Origin: Streptomyces longisporoflavus
GTDB taxonomy: Bacteria > Actinomycetota > Actinomycetes > Streptomycetales > Streptomycetaceae
DNA: 64,000 nucleotides
Assembly (NCBI RefSeq): GCF_014649775.1
Contig: NZ_BMTR01000007.1
Span: 62,001-126,000 of the forward strand
Direction of reading: 5' to 3'
Part shown: piece by piece, positions 9,103-17,510 of the stretch
Layout of the letters: every line of letters starts with the position of its first letter
Position numbering within the stretch: position 1 is the first letter of the stretch
Notes under the pieces: generated by a model
What the model was told of the DNA's origin: nothing
The model's input: only the letters and a program-made list of their open reading frames with translations
Databases searched by the model: none
Position numbers and translations under genes: made by a program

Positions 9103-10311
9103 ATGATCGAGGCAGTCGGCCTGACGAAGCGCTACGGCGCCAAGACAGCCGTGTACAACCTTTCCTTTCAGGTGCGGCCCGGCACGGTCACCGGCTTCCT
9201 GGGCCCGAACGGCTCCGGCAAGTCGACGACCATGCGCATGATCCTCGGGCTCGACCAACCCACCACGGGCCAGGTGACGATCGGCGGCTACCCGTACCGC
9301 AAGCTCCCCAACGCCCCCCGCCAGGTCGGCGCCCTGCTCGACGCCAAGGCGGTGCACGGCGGCCGGCACGCGCGCAACCACCTCCTGTGCCTCGCGCAGC
9401 TCTCCGGCATCCCGGCCCGCCGGGTCGACGAGGTGCTCGGCGTCGTGGGCCTCCAGGAAGTGGCGAAGAAGCGCTCGAAGGGCTTCTCCCTCGGCATGGG
9501 CCAGCGGCTCGGCATCGCGGCGGCGCTCCTCGGCGACCCGCAGGTGCTGCTCTTCGACGAGCCGGTCAACGGCCTCGACCCCGAGGGCATCCTCTGGGTG
9601 AGGAACCTGATGAAGTCGCTCGCCGCCGAGGGCCGTACGGTCTTCGTCTCCTCGCACCTCATGAGCGAGATGGCCCTCACCGCCGAGCACCTGATCGTGA
9701 TCGGCCGGGGTCAGCTGCTCGCGGACATGAGCGTCAAGGACTTCATCTCGCACAACTCCGCCGACTTCGCCCGGGTGCGTACGCCGGAAGGCGATGTGCA
9801 GCAGCGCGAGAAGCTGTCCGCCGCGCTGAGCGAGGCCGGCGGCCAGGTCATGCCCGAGCAGGACGGCGCGCTGCGCGTGACCGGCCTTCCGCTCCCCCGC
9901 ATCAGCGACCTCGCGCACGACGCGGACGTCCGCGTCTGGGAGCTCTCCCCGCACCAGGCCTCGCTGGAAGAGGCGTACATGCGGATGACGCAGGGCGCCG
10001 TCGACTACCGCTCGACCGTCGACCAGCGCGCGGGCCTCCAGCAGCAGCTGCCGCCGGGCGCGATGCCGCAGCAGCAGATGCCGGTGCCGGGACAGGGCCA
10101 GCCGGGGTGGTACGCACCGCCGCCGCCCCAGCAGGGCGGCCAGCCGTTCGCGATGCCGCAGGGAGCGCCGCAGGGAGCGCCGGGGGCCCCTGGCGCGCCG
10201 CAGGGCCCCCCGCCGGGCACCCCGAACCCGTACGCGGCCGCACCCCCGCAGGCGCCCGCCTCCGCCCCCGCTCCCGACATGACCAAGCGAGACAGCGAGG
10301 ACCCCCGATGA
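9103..10311 (+). CDS. ABC transporter ATP-binding protein with long Pro/Gln-rich tail
   Basis: A 402-residue paralogue of the ATPase at 6352. Walker A GPNGSGKST, signature FSLGMGQRLGIA, Walker B VLLFDEP and SSHLMSEM are intact. After about residue 305 it carries a roughly 95-residue low-complexity tail rich in Pro, Gln, Gly and Ala. The chosen start gives MIEAVGLTKRYG, aligning with MIELEGLTKRYG of the paralogue; a GTG three codons earlier (9094) is possible. No well-spaced ribosome binding site exists. The stop overlaps the permease start (ATGA). Confidence 0.9.
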   Translation: MIEAVGLTKRYGAKTAVYNLSFQVRPGTVTGFLGPNGSGKSTTMRMILGLDQPTTGQVTIGGYPYRKLPNAPRQVGALLDAKAVHGGRHARNHLLCLAQLSGIPARRVDEVLGVVGLQEVAKKRSKGFSLGMGQRLGIAAALLGDPQVLLFDEPVNGLDPEGILWVRNLMKSLAAEGRTVFVSSHLMSEMALTAEHLIVIGRGQLLADMSVKDFISHNSADFARVRTPEGDVQQREKLSAALSEAGGQVMPEQDGALRVTGLPLPRISDLAHDADVRVWELSPHQASLEEAYMRMTQGAVDYRSTVDQRAGLQQQLPPGAMPQQQMPVPGQGQPGWYAPPPPQQGGQPFAMPQGAPQGAPGAPGAPQGPPPGTPNPYAAAPPQAPASAPAPDMTKRDSEDPR

Positions 10312-11270
10312 CCACGCCTCCGACTCCCCAGCCGCAGGCGCAGCCCCAGCAGGCACCTCCGCAGGCATACGCACCCGCGCCGCAGGGCGCCCCCGTCCCG
10401 CAGGGTGGCCCTGTGCCGCCGGGCGGTGCCCCGATGGCTCCCCCGCCGGCCGCCCCCGCACCGCCCTCCGCGTGGCAGCAGGCGATGAACAACGCCTACA
10501 CCTCGCCGATCCCGGTCAGGAAGACCCACCTCGGCAACGCCCTCGCCTCCGAGTGGACGAAGATCAAGTCGGTCCGCTCGACGATGTGGACCCTCGGCGT
10601 CTTCTTCCTCCTGGTCGTCGGCATCGGCCTGCTCGTGGCCGGACAGACGCAGGACAGGGACTACGCGGACGTGCCGTTCACGATCCCGGCGTTCTTCGGT
10701 CTCGTGCTCGGCCAGATCTGCCTGATCACGCTCGGCGTCCTGGTGACCTCGTCCGAGTACGGCACGGGCATGATCCGTACGACGTTCACGGCATCCCCGC
10801 AGCGCTACCGCGTGCTCGCCGCCAAGATCCTGATCTTCTTCGTGATCGCCTTCGTCGTCTCCGCGGGCTCCATCCTGCTGGTGGGCCTGATGACGTCGGG
10901 GATGCACAGCGGCCCCGAGGCGGGCGACGTCGACTGGTCGGGCACGGTCCTCAAGGGCGGGCTCTATGTCTCGCTCCTGGGCGTCCTCGCGCTCGCCGCA
11001 GGATCGATGCTGCGCCACTCGGCGGGTGCGATCACCGCGATGCTCGGCGTGGTCCTGGTGCCCGCGATCCTGCCCGTGTTCCTGATGATCTCCGAGGGCA
11101 CGCGCCCGCTCGGCGAGAAGATGATGGACTACAACGCCATCAACTCGCTCGCCAAGATCTTCGAGATGGACGGCGAGGGCGGCGGCACCTCGCAGTTGCT
11201 CCTGCTCGTCGGCGTGACGGTGGCCGCGATCGCCGGCGCCTTCGCCCTTCTGGAGAAGCGCGACGTCTAG
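10308..11270 (+). CDS. ABC-2 type permease with Pro/Gln-rich N-terminal extension
   Basis: A 320-residue permease translationally coupled by ATGA to the ATPase at 9103. Residues 1 to about 60 form a Pro/Gln/Ala-rich, presumably disordered cytoplasmic extension like the tail of its ATPase partner. Then comes the family motif EWTKIKSVRSTMWTLG and about six transmembrane segments, ending LLEKRDV. The conserved segment SSEYGTGMIRTTFTASPQR matches the permease at 7348, so the two exporter pairs appear to be duplicates. The stop is only four bases from the 3' end of the convergent gene at 11275. Confidence 0.92.
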   Translation: MTTPPTPQPQAQPQQAPPQAYAPAPQGAPVPQGGPVPPGGAPMAPPPAAPAPPSAWQQAMNNAYTSPIPVRKTHLGNALASEWTKIKSVRSTMWTLGVFFLLVVGIGLLVAGQTQDRDYADVPFTIPAFFGLVLGQICLITLGVLVTSSEYGTGMIRTTFTASPQRYRVLAAKILIFFVIAFVVSAGSILLVGLMTSGMHSGPEAGDVDWSGTVLKGGLYVSLLGVLALAAGSMLRHSAGAITAMLGVVLVPAILPVFLMISEGTRPLGEKMMDYNAINSLAKIFEMDGEGGGTSQLLLLVGVTVAAIAGAFALLEKRDV

Positions 11271-11274
11271 CGGC

Positions 11275-11607
11275 TCAGTACCTCGGCGCGTTACGGGACC
11301 GCTGCACCCGCGTGGTGCGGCGGTCCTTCGCGTTCCAGCAGGCCTTGTGCCAGTGTCTGCGCATCTCCACTCCCGAGTGCTCGGGCCAGGCCACCACGTG
11401 TGCGACGCCGGACGGGATCTCCTGGTCGCAGCCGGGGCAGCGGTAGGTCTTGCCGGCCGCGCTCGCGCCCGCGACATGGCGCAGGCTCCACTGCTCGCCC
11501 TGCCAGCTCTCGGTGGACTGGAAGCCGCCGTAGCGGCCCGAGGGTTCCGCTTCCGTGCGAGGGCCGTATTCTCCGGCGCCCTTCGGGCGGTTGCGACGCG
11601 GGGACAC
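11275..11607 (-). CDS. small putative zinc-binding protein
   Basis: A 110-residue protein beginning MSPRRNRPKG from GTG at 11605-11607, chosen because GAGGTG lies about six bases upstream. The C-terminal half holds a likely metal site: CPGC at about residues 56-59, then His residues in GVAHVV and MRRHWHKAC, giving a C-x2-C ... H ... H-x3-C arrangement. The N-terminus is basic and the C-terminus Arg-rich. Function unknown; it may bind nucleic acid, but that is only an inference from charge and the zinc motif. Convergent with the upstream permease. Confidence 0.75.
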   Translation of the reverse strand: MSPRRNRPKGAGEYGPRTEAEPSGRYGGFQSTESWQGEQWSLRHVAGASAAGKTYRCPGCDQEIPSGVAHVVAWPEHSGVEMRRHWHKACWNAKDRRTTRVQRSRNAPRY

Positions 11608-11818
11608 GAGACACCTCACGGGATGTACGGGAGTCGGGGTGCGTCCAGCCTACGCGGAGCCCGCGGGGGTAGGCGCACCGTACGAACCCCCACAGATCCC
11701 CCCTGCATTTCGCAGAAAATCCGTCAATCTTCATGCCAAGCCGTGCCTTTGGCACGTGTCATGCGTTGTTGCCCGTAGGGGGAGTGCCTGCGTCGGCGCC
11801 AAGGAGGCAGGAAGTGCG

Positions 11819-12871
11819 ATGCGTGTAGGTAGTTTTGTTCTGGCCGCCCAGTTCCCCGGACAGGGGCAGGGAGAAGCGCTGCACCGTGCGGTGCGGTCCG
11901 CCGAGGTGGCCGAGGAGGCGGGTCTGGACTCGGTCTGGCTCGCCGAACACCACTTCGTGCCGTACGGCACGTGTCCGTCCGCCGTGACCCTCGCCGCGCT
12001 CCTTCTCGGGCGTACGCGGCGCATCCGCGTCGGCACCGCCGTGAGTGTCCTGCCGACCGTGCATCCGGTCGCCCTGGGCGAGCAGGCGGCGCTGCTGCAC
12101 CTGACGTCCGGCGGACGCTTCTCGCTGGGGGTCGGGCGCGGCGGCCCCTGGGTGGACCTGGAGGTCTTCGGGGCCGGCCTCGACGCGTACGAGAAGGGCT
12201 TCCCGGAATCACTCGACCTGCTGCTGCGGTGGCTGCGCGAGCCCCGGGTCGCGAGCGACGCGGATCGTTTCTCCTTCCGTGAGGTCGCCGTGGTGCCGCG
12301 GCCGCAGGAGGCGCTGACCGGCTCGGCCGAGGATGCCGGGGAGACGGCCGGCGAGCCCGAGGTGATCGTCGCCTGTACGTCGCCGGCCAGCGTGCGGCTC
12401 GCGGCGGAACGCGGTCTGCCGATGCTGCTCGGCATGCACGTCGGCGACGAGGAGAAGGCCGAAATGGTGGCGTTGTGGCGGAGGCACGCACGCGCCGTGG
12501 GGCGTACGCCGGAAGAAGTCCACTGGGCCGCACACGTCTCCGCCGGGGTCGCCCAGATCGCGGACCGGCGCCTGGACGCGGCCGAGACGCTGCAGAAGGC
12601 GATGCCGGGGTGGCTCAAGGAGGGCCTGGAGGCTCATGTCACGGTCGACGGCCGTGCGCGAACGATGCGGGACCCGCTCGCGTACACCGAGCTGCTCTGC
12701 GGACTGCATCCGGTGGGCACTCCGCAGCTCTGCGCCGATCGCATCGCGGCGACCTCGGAGCGCACGGGGATCACTCGCTTCGCGCTGCTCGTCGAGGGCT
12801 CGGGGGATCTGGCGACGACCGAGGAGAACGTCCGGAGGCTGGGCGCCGAAGTGCTGCCCCAGCTCGGCTGA
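11819..12871 (+). CDS. luciferase-like monooxygenase (LLM class flavoprotein)
   Basis: A 350-residue member of the bacterial luciferase/F420-dependent superfamily, a TIM-barrel enzyme using reduced FMN or F420. The family pattern is clear: AEEAGLDSVWLAEHHF near the N-terminus, RIRVGTAVSVLP, then HPVALGEQAALLHLTSGGRF and LGVGRGG. The ATG has a strong ribosome binding site (AAGGAGG). The substrate cannot be deduced. It is monocistronic by context, with a bidirectional hairpin between its stop and the convergent gene at 12941. Confidence 0.9.
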   Translation: MRVGSFVLAAQFPGQGQGEALHRAVRSAEVAEEAGLDSVWLAEHHFVPYGTCPSAVTLAALLLGRTRRIRVGTAVSVLPTVHPVALGEQAALLHLTSGGRFSLGVGRGGPWVDLEVFGAGLDAYEKGFPESLDLLLRWLREPRVASDADRFSFREVAVVPRPQEALTGSAEDAGETAGEPEVIVACTSPASVRLAAERGLPMLLGMHVGDEEKAEMVALWRRHARAVGRTPEEVHWAAHVSAGVAQIADRRLDAAETLQKAMPGWLKEGLEAHVTVDGRARTMRDPLAYTELLCGLHPVGTPQLCADRIAATSERTGITRFALLVEGSGDLATTEENVRRLGAEVLPQLG

Positions 12872-12886
12872 TCCGCTGGGCGGGGA

Positions 12887-12932
12887 GCTGCCGCTCCGGT
12901 ACTAGAACACCTCCCGCGTACGGAGCGGCAGC
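12887..12932. terminator. bidirectional terminator hairpin
   Basis: Perfect 12-bp inverted repeat (GCTGCCGCTCCG at 12887-12898 and its complement at 12921-12932) with a 22-base loop, between two convergent genes. Confidence 0.7.
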
Positions 12933-12940
12933 ACAAGGAG

Positions 12941-13333
12941 TCAGCAGTCCCGCAACGTGGGCGACTGGTTGAGCAACTGGCCGCGGATCGAGGTGAACCG
13001 GGCGAGCCGGTCGTCCACGGACGAGTCCAGCGGGAACACGGCCACGCGGTGGCAGTTCTGGAATGCGAGACGCACTCCGAAGTGGCGCTGAAGAGCGCCG
13101 CGAATCGCGTCACTCGCCAGCGCCCGCAGGAGCTGGCCGCGTGCCTGCTCGTTCGGAGGCGGCGTCTGGTTGTCGGCGAACTCGCCGCCGTCGACCTTCA
13201 GCTGAGCCACCAGGGAGCTGATCATCTCCCATGCATAAGGCAGGGAGGTCCGGACGCAGTCGACGAATTCCGCTTCATCGACCTCGCCTCGCTCGGCCTG
13301 TTCCAACAGCGCCGGTGAGACGTCGAGCGACAT
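12941..13333 (-). CDS. SCO5389-family conserved hypothetical protein
   Basis: A 130-residue acidic protein, MSLDVSPALLEQAERGEVDE at the start. The ATG has GAGAGGAG about six bases upstream. Residues 50-95 contain ADNQTPPPNEQARGQLLRAL and DAIRGALQRHFG, and the C-terminus has several Arg/Asp pairs. I recognise it as the small family that precedes nucS in streptomycetes; its function is not known to me. Its neighbour nucS is divergent and starts 212 bases away. Confidence 0.8.
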   Translation of the reverse strand: MSLDVSPALLEQAERGEVDEAEFVDCVRTSLPYAWEMISSLVAQLKVDGGEFADNQTPPPNEQARGQLLRALASDAIRGALQRHFGVRLAFQNCHRVAVFPLDSSVDDRLARFTSIRGQLLNQSPTLRDC

Positions 13334-13531
13334 GGGTTCTCCTCTCGCGCCCCCGGGGAGCGGGGGCTCACGGACAGGGAAGGAGCCCGCACACGCAGCG
13401 TGCACGCACGACGACCTCCTGCTTATACGTTAAGCATCGGATCCGCGCTGCACCAGGAGATTGGGAACATAACCGGCCAGGATCGAACAGGGGTATCGAC
13501 GGAGGAATCGCGCGCACCCTCCGGGGTCGAG

Positions 13532-13537
13532 TAGCGT
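13532..13537 (+). promoter_or_regulatory. -10 box TAGCGT of a probable leaderless nucS promoter
   Basis: TAGCGT followed by eight bases and the ATG of nucS, with no Shine-Dalgarno sequence. Confidence 0.5.
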
Positions 13538-13545
13538 TGCGCCCC

Positions 13546-14217
13546 ATGCGTCTCGTCATTGCCCGATGCTCCGTGGATTACGCGGGCAGGCTCACAGCCC
13601 ATCTCCCGTCGGCCCCCCGCCTGATCCTTGTGAAGGCGGACGGCAGTGTCTCGATCCACGCGGACGACCGGGCCTACAAACCCCTCAACTGGATGTCCCC
13701 GCCCTGCACCTTGAAGGAGGGGACGGGGGACGACGAGGGTGTCTGGACCGTCGTGAACAAGGGGGGCGAGAAGCTCATCATCACGATGGAAGAGATCCTG
13801 CACGACTCCTCGCACGAACTGGGCGTCGATCCGGGCCTCATCAAGGACGGCGTGGAAGCACATCTCCAGGAGCTGCTCGCCGACCGGATCGAGACGCTCG
13901 GCGAGGGCTACTCACTGATCCGGCGCGAGTACATGACGGCGATCGGCCCGGTGGACATCCTCTGCCGCGACGCCGACGGGCAGACCGTCGCGGTGGAGAT
14001 CAAGCGGCGCGGCGAGATCGACGGCGTCGAGCAACTCACCCGCTACCTCGAGCTGTTGAACCGCGACCCGCACCTGGCCCCCGTCAAGGGCATCTTCGCC
14101 GCCCAGGAGATCAAGCCGCAGGCCCGCGTGCTCGCCACGGACCGTGGCATCGGCTGCACGGTCCTGGACTACAACGCGCTGCGCGGCATCGAGGACGACA
14201 AGCTGCGGCTGTTCTGA
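13546..14217 (+). CDS. nucS: NucS/EndoMS mismatch-specific endonuclease
   Basis: A 223-residue homologue of NucS (EndoMS), which cuts both strands at certain mismatches and provides the non-canonical mismatch repair of Actinobacteria, which lack MutS/MutL. The catalytic PD-(D/E)XK residues are visible as Asp137 (in GPVDILC), Glu151 and Lys153 (in AVEIKRR). The extreme C-terminus, KLRLF, matches the beta-clamp-binding tail known for actinobacterial NucS. The ATG start gives the usual family length. A 17-bp hairpin terminator follows. Confidence 0.96.
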   Translation: MRLVIARCSVDYAGRLTAHLPSAPRLILVKADGSVSIHADDRAYKPLNWMSPPCTLKEGTGDDEGVWTVVNKGGEKLIITMEEILHDSSHELGVDPGLIKDGVEAHLQELLADRIETLGEGYSLIRREYMTAIGPVDILCRDADGQTVAVEIKRRGEIDGVEQLTRYLELLNRDPHLAPVKGIFAAQEIKPQARVLATDRGIGCTVLDYNALRGIEDDKLRLF

Positions 14218-14236
14218 GAATCCGGGAGTTGTACGG

Positions 14237-14274
14237 GTGAGGGGGCCGGGTCCTGGTGGACCCGGCCCCCTCAC
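14237..14274. terminator. hairpin terminator between nucS and a convergent gene
   Basis: Perfect 17-bp stem (GTGAGGGGGCCGGGTCC and its complement at 14258-14274) with a TGGT loop. Confidence 0.8.
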
Positions 14275-14285
14275 ACTTGTGCACG

Positions 14286-16745
14286 TCAGATCGTCGACGC
14301 GCTCTCGCTCGTCGCCGGGCTGCTCATCGCGCTGCTGCTCGCGGGTCCGCCGGCCGAGTCCGACGTGTCCGGGGAGGACGGCGGGTCCGGCGTCGGATCC
14401 GTGGTCGTCGGCGGAGGGGTCGTCGGCGGCTTCGTCGTGGGCGGCTTGGTCGTCGGCGGTTTCGTGGTCGGCGGCTTGGTCGTGGGCGGCTTCGTGGTCG
14501 GCGGCTTCGTCGTCGGCTTGTCGGACGGCTTGTCCGAGGTGTCGTCGGACGGCTTGCCGCTGTCGCTCGGCTCGCCGGTCGGTTCGCCGCTCCCGCCGGG
14601 CGTTCCGTCGTCCGCCGTACCGGGGATGTTGTCCGCGCCGTCGTCGTCCGGGCGGCTCGTCGAGTCCTGCGCGGGCTTGTCGGCGGTCAGGCCGTCGTCG
14701 TCCTGGTCCTCGCTCGCCGACTGCTCCGTCTTGACCTTGTCGGGCGGGTTGTCGTTGTTGTCGGACGTCGCGCCGAGGGTCACGACGGTGCCGAGCACTG
14801 CGGCGAGGAGGGCTCCCGCGCCCGCCGCCACGAGGTTGCGCCGGGTGCCGCTGACGATGGAGCGGCGGGTCGGTGCCGGGCCCGCTCCCGCGGCGGGCGA
14901 GGCGTTGCGGGTGACCAGGGTCTCGGGCTCGGGGGGCGGTGCGGGCAGCGCGAACGCCGCCGGCACGCCGCCGGGCGGTGAGGCCGACTCCTCGTGCCGG
15001 GCTTCGGGCAGCTCTTCGCCCGCCGCCGGGCTCGCGCCGGACAGCACGCCGCCCGAGCGGTCGGCGACCAGGGCGAGCGCCCTGCGGCCCGCGATCATGC
15101 CCCGCTTGTCGGCGAGCGCGCCGCGCAGGCCGATGGACGCCTCAAGCTCGGCGCGGGCCCGGTCGAGCTGTCCGCCGCAGAGCGCGAGGATGCCGAGCTC
15201 GTGGTGGAAGTACGCCTCCTCGGCGACCTCGCCCGCGGTCCGCGCCGCCTCCTGGCCCGACCGCAGGGCACGCTCCCAGGCGCCCCAGTCGAGCCCGCCC
15301 GCGAAGGCCGGAGCGGCCGTACGGGCGAGCAGCACGGCGGCGCTGTCCTGGCCCGCGACCAGGACGCCGAGCGCGGCGAGGACGGCGTCCGCCTCGGCCA
15401 CGACCCGCTCCGGGCCGACCGAGGGGTGCCCTGCCCACCAGGCGTAGTGCTGGGCGGCGCTCTGGGCGCGCTCGGCGGTGTCGTCGGCGTACCCGGAGGC
15501 CTCGAGCTGGGTGCGCACCCCGGCGGCCAGCCGGTAGTGCGAGCCGACCGCGGTGACGAGCGCGGCGGAGACCAGTTCGGAGAGGGCCGCGTCCGCGTGG
15601 GTGTCGCCCACGAGGGCGGGCAGATGCGCCTGGTGCGGCAGCTCTCCGCCGAGCGCGACGGCGAACCGGAGCGTGGTGCGCGCCGAGGGGCTCAGCCGGG
15701 AGGCGAGCAGCGCCACGGGCGCCGCCCCGTCGGCGAGCGAGGGAAGCGGTACGTCGTGGTCCTCGGCGCCGAAGGGCGCGTCGACCGGGGCGTCGGCGTA
15801 GTAGCCGTACTCGTCGAAGGCGTTCGGGTCGGCGCGCAGCTGGTCGCGCTGGCGCAGCAGGGCGCCCGCCTGGACGAAGCGCAGGGGCAGCCCCTCCGAC
15901 TCAAACCAGAGGTCGCCCGCCCAGCCCGCCTCGTCGTCCGTGAGGACGCGGCCGACGGCGCGCTCCAGGAGTTCCAGGCTGCCGCCGCGGCCGAGGCCGC
16001 CGAGGAAGACCTCTTCAAGGTGCGAGTCGGGTGACGGCGCCGTGACGTCGGGGGTGGCGGAGAGCAGGAAGGCGCACTCGGGAGTGGCGTCGAGCAGCTC
16101 CTCCAGGGCCGCCGCGCCGAACTCCAGGTCGTCCAGGACGACGACCGCGCCGATCTCGTGGACGAGTTCGAGCAGCAGGGCGCGGTCGGGGCGGTGCAGC
16201 GGGGCGTTGTAGACCACGTTGAAGAGGTCCTGGAGCAGTTCGCCGGGCGTCTTGTGATAGCCGGAGAGCCGGATGACGCCGTCCGGTGCGAGGTCGGCGC
16301 AGTCCTCGGCGACGGCGTTCAGGAGCGACGTGCGCCCGGAGCCCGCGGGGCCTGTGAGCCGTACCGAGCGCCCGCGTGCGAGCAGGCGCACGAGCCGCTC
16401 GCGCTCCTCCTGCCGCTCGAGCAGCGGCATCCGGGGGAGGGCGGGTCCCGGCGGCACGGGCGGCGCCGAAGCGCGGCGCAGCTCGGCACGCTCGGCCGCG
16501 GTGCGCTTGACGGGGCGTGCGGGCCGCTCGCCCGGCGGGCAGGGTTCGATCTCGCTGCCGTCGACGGGGTTCACGGTGAGCAGGAAGTCGCCCGACACGA
16601 GCTGGACGGTGCGGGCCAGCGTGGGCGCGGGCTGCCCGAAGTCGGGTGTCAGCGGATCGCGCGGCGGCCGTGCGGAACGCGCGGAGTCGTCGTCGTTGAT
16701 GTCGTCCTGGCCGTACTCTTCCGGTCCCCGGTTCATCGGGTCCAT
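14286..16745 (-). CDS. membrane-anchored STAND-like P-loop protein with Pro/Thr stalk
   Basis: An 819-residue protein of unknown function. Order: disordered acidic N-terminus (1 to about 95); P-loop NTPase domain with LTGPAGSGRTSLL (Walker A at 132-139) and a Walker B-like AVVVLDDLEFG; a helical, repeat-like region; one transmembrane helix near residue 655 (NLVAAGAGALLAAVLG); then an acidic, Ser/Thr/Pro-rich segment with about seven KPPTT repeats and a Ser/Ala tail, presumably outside the cell. The Walker A lysine is replaced by Arg138 (codon CGC). The ATG at 16743-16745 fits a GGGGGG ribosome site; a TTG two codons earlier is also open. Upstream lie a helically phased repeat array and a STAS gene. 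A regulatory or sensing role is inferred only from architecture. Confidence 0.85.
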   Translation of the reverse strand: MDPMNRGPEEYGQDDINDDDSARSARPPRDPLTPDFGQPAPTLARTVQLVSGDFLLTVNPVDGSEIEPCPPGERPARPVKRTAAERAELRRASAPPVPPGPALPRMPLLERQEERERLVRLLARGRSVRLTGPAGSGRTSLLNAVAEDCADLAPDGVIRLSGYHKTPGELLQDLFNVVYNAPLHRPDRALLLELVHEIGAVVVLDDLEFGAAALEELLDATPECAFLLSATPDVTAPSPDSHLEEVFLGGLGRGGSLELLERAVGRVLTDDEAGWAGDLWFESEGLPLRFVQAGALLRQRDQLRADPNAFDEYGYYADAPVDAPFGAEDHDVPLPSLADGAAPVALLASRLSPSARTTLRFAVALGGELPHQAHLPALVGDTHADAALSELVSAALVTAVGSHYRLAAGVRTQLEASGYADDTAERAQSAAQHYAWWAGHPSVGPERVVAEADAVLAALGVLVAGQDSAAVLLARTAAPAFAGGLDWGAWERALRSGQEAARTAGEVAEEAYFHHELGILALCGGQLDRARAELEASIGLRGALADKRGMIAGRRALALVADRSGGVLSGASPAAGEELPEARHEESASPPGGVPAAFALPAPPPEPETLVTRNASPAAGAGPAPTRRSIVSGTRRNLVAAGAGALLAAVLGTVVTLGATSDNNDNPPDKVKTEQSASEDQDDDGLTADKPAQDSTSRPDDDGADNIPGTADDGTPGGSGEPTGEPSDSGKPSDDTSDKPSDKPTTKPPTTKPPTTKPPTTKPPTTKPPTTKPPTTPPPTTTDPTPDPPSSPDTSDSAGGPASSSAMSSPATSESASTI

Positions 16746-16969
16746 GGTCAAAGCCCCCCAGATGCGTCGTGTACACAGCCCCCTCCGGCCTTGTGCACAC
16801 TGCGCTGTCGCTTCTGGTCCGGTGCCCCCGCTCGGGCGTCTGTCTTCGTCATGACGGTGGGCGTCCGAACCCTAGACCTTCGCCAGTATCTCCGAACGGG
16901 CGGGGTACCGCGCCGTCCGAGACGTCACAGCTTCGTGAGGATTGTGCGTGTGACGCGTCGCACTCCAAA

Positions 16970-17024
16970 AGCTCTCCGGAAGCTCGCCGGGAGCTCGCCG
17001 GAATCGATCCGGGAACTCTCCGGA
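16970..17024. repeat. five tandem 11-bp repeats in the leader of the STAND-like gene
   Basis: Five contiguous 11-base units: AGCTCTCCGGA, AGCTCGCCGGG, AGCTCGCCGGA, ATCGATCCGGG, AACTCTCCGGA. The array ends one base before the stop codon of the STAS gene and lies about 225 bases upstream of the start at 16745. Eleven is not a multiple of three, so it is not a coding repeat; the period is close to one DNA helical turn. Confidence 0.85.
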
Positions 17025-17025
17025 A

Positions 17026-17349
17026 TCACACGCGGGGCAGTGATTCCACCCCAATGCCACCCTCGATGGCGAGAATCCGGTGCAGTCGGGTGGCGACGAG
17101 CAGGCGCTGCATCTGCGGCGGCACACTGCGCAGCACGAGCCGGCGTCCGCATCGTCCCGCGCGCCGGTGCGCGCCCATGATGACGCCGAGTCCCGTGGCG
17201 TCCCACGAGTCGAGTTCGGACAGGTCGAGCACCAGGTCACCGGCGCCGTCGTCGACGGCCGAGTGCAGGACCGTTCGGGCGTCCGCCGCGCTGCGTACGT
17301 CGAGGCGTCCCCCGACGACCAGCTGGGCCTGGTCGCCCCTGATGTGCAT
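17026..17349 (-). CDS. STAS-domain protein, anti-sigma factor antagonist-like, lacking the phospho-serine
   Basis: A 107-residue single STAS domain of the SpoIIAA/RsbV/BldG type, which bind anti-sigma factors and are switched off by phosphorylation of a serine in D-S-[ST]-G-L-G. Here the loop reads D50-A51-T52-G53-L54-G55, so the phosphorylated serine is an alanine. ATG start with GGGGAG about five to six bases upstream. No anti-sigma kinase or sigma gene is adjacent in this window. It is upstream of, and co-directional with, the STAND-like gene. Either it is constitutively active or it works by a different STAS mechanism. Confidence 0.88.
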   Translation of the reverse strand: MHIRGDQAQLVVGGRLDVRSAADARTVLHSAVDDGAGDLVLDLSELDSWDATGLGVIMGAHRRAGRCGRRLVLRSVPPQMQRLLVATRLHRILAIEGGIGVESLPRV

Positions 17350-17510
17350 ATGCGCTCCCCGAGAGTGCTGAGTTTCCTGTGACGTCTGTTCCGTAAGCCG
17401 TCTGCGTATGTCACTGCAACTGACTGCCGCATGGGCAAGGAAGTTGCCGTCTGTAAGCGAACCGATACCGAATTCACTCCGAGGGGTGACCCCGCAAAGG
17501 AGGAGGGACG

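Noticed and set aside
10005..11477. Long minus-strand frame opposite the ABC genes
   Set aside because: Antisense to the well-supported ATPase tail and permease; composition typical of a shadow frame.
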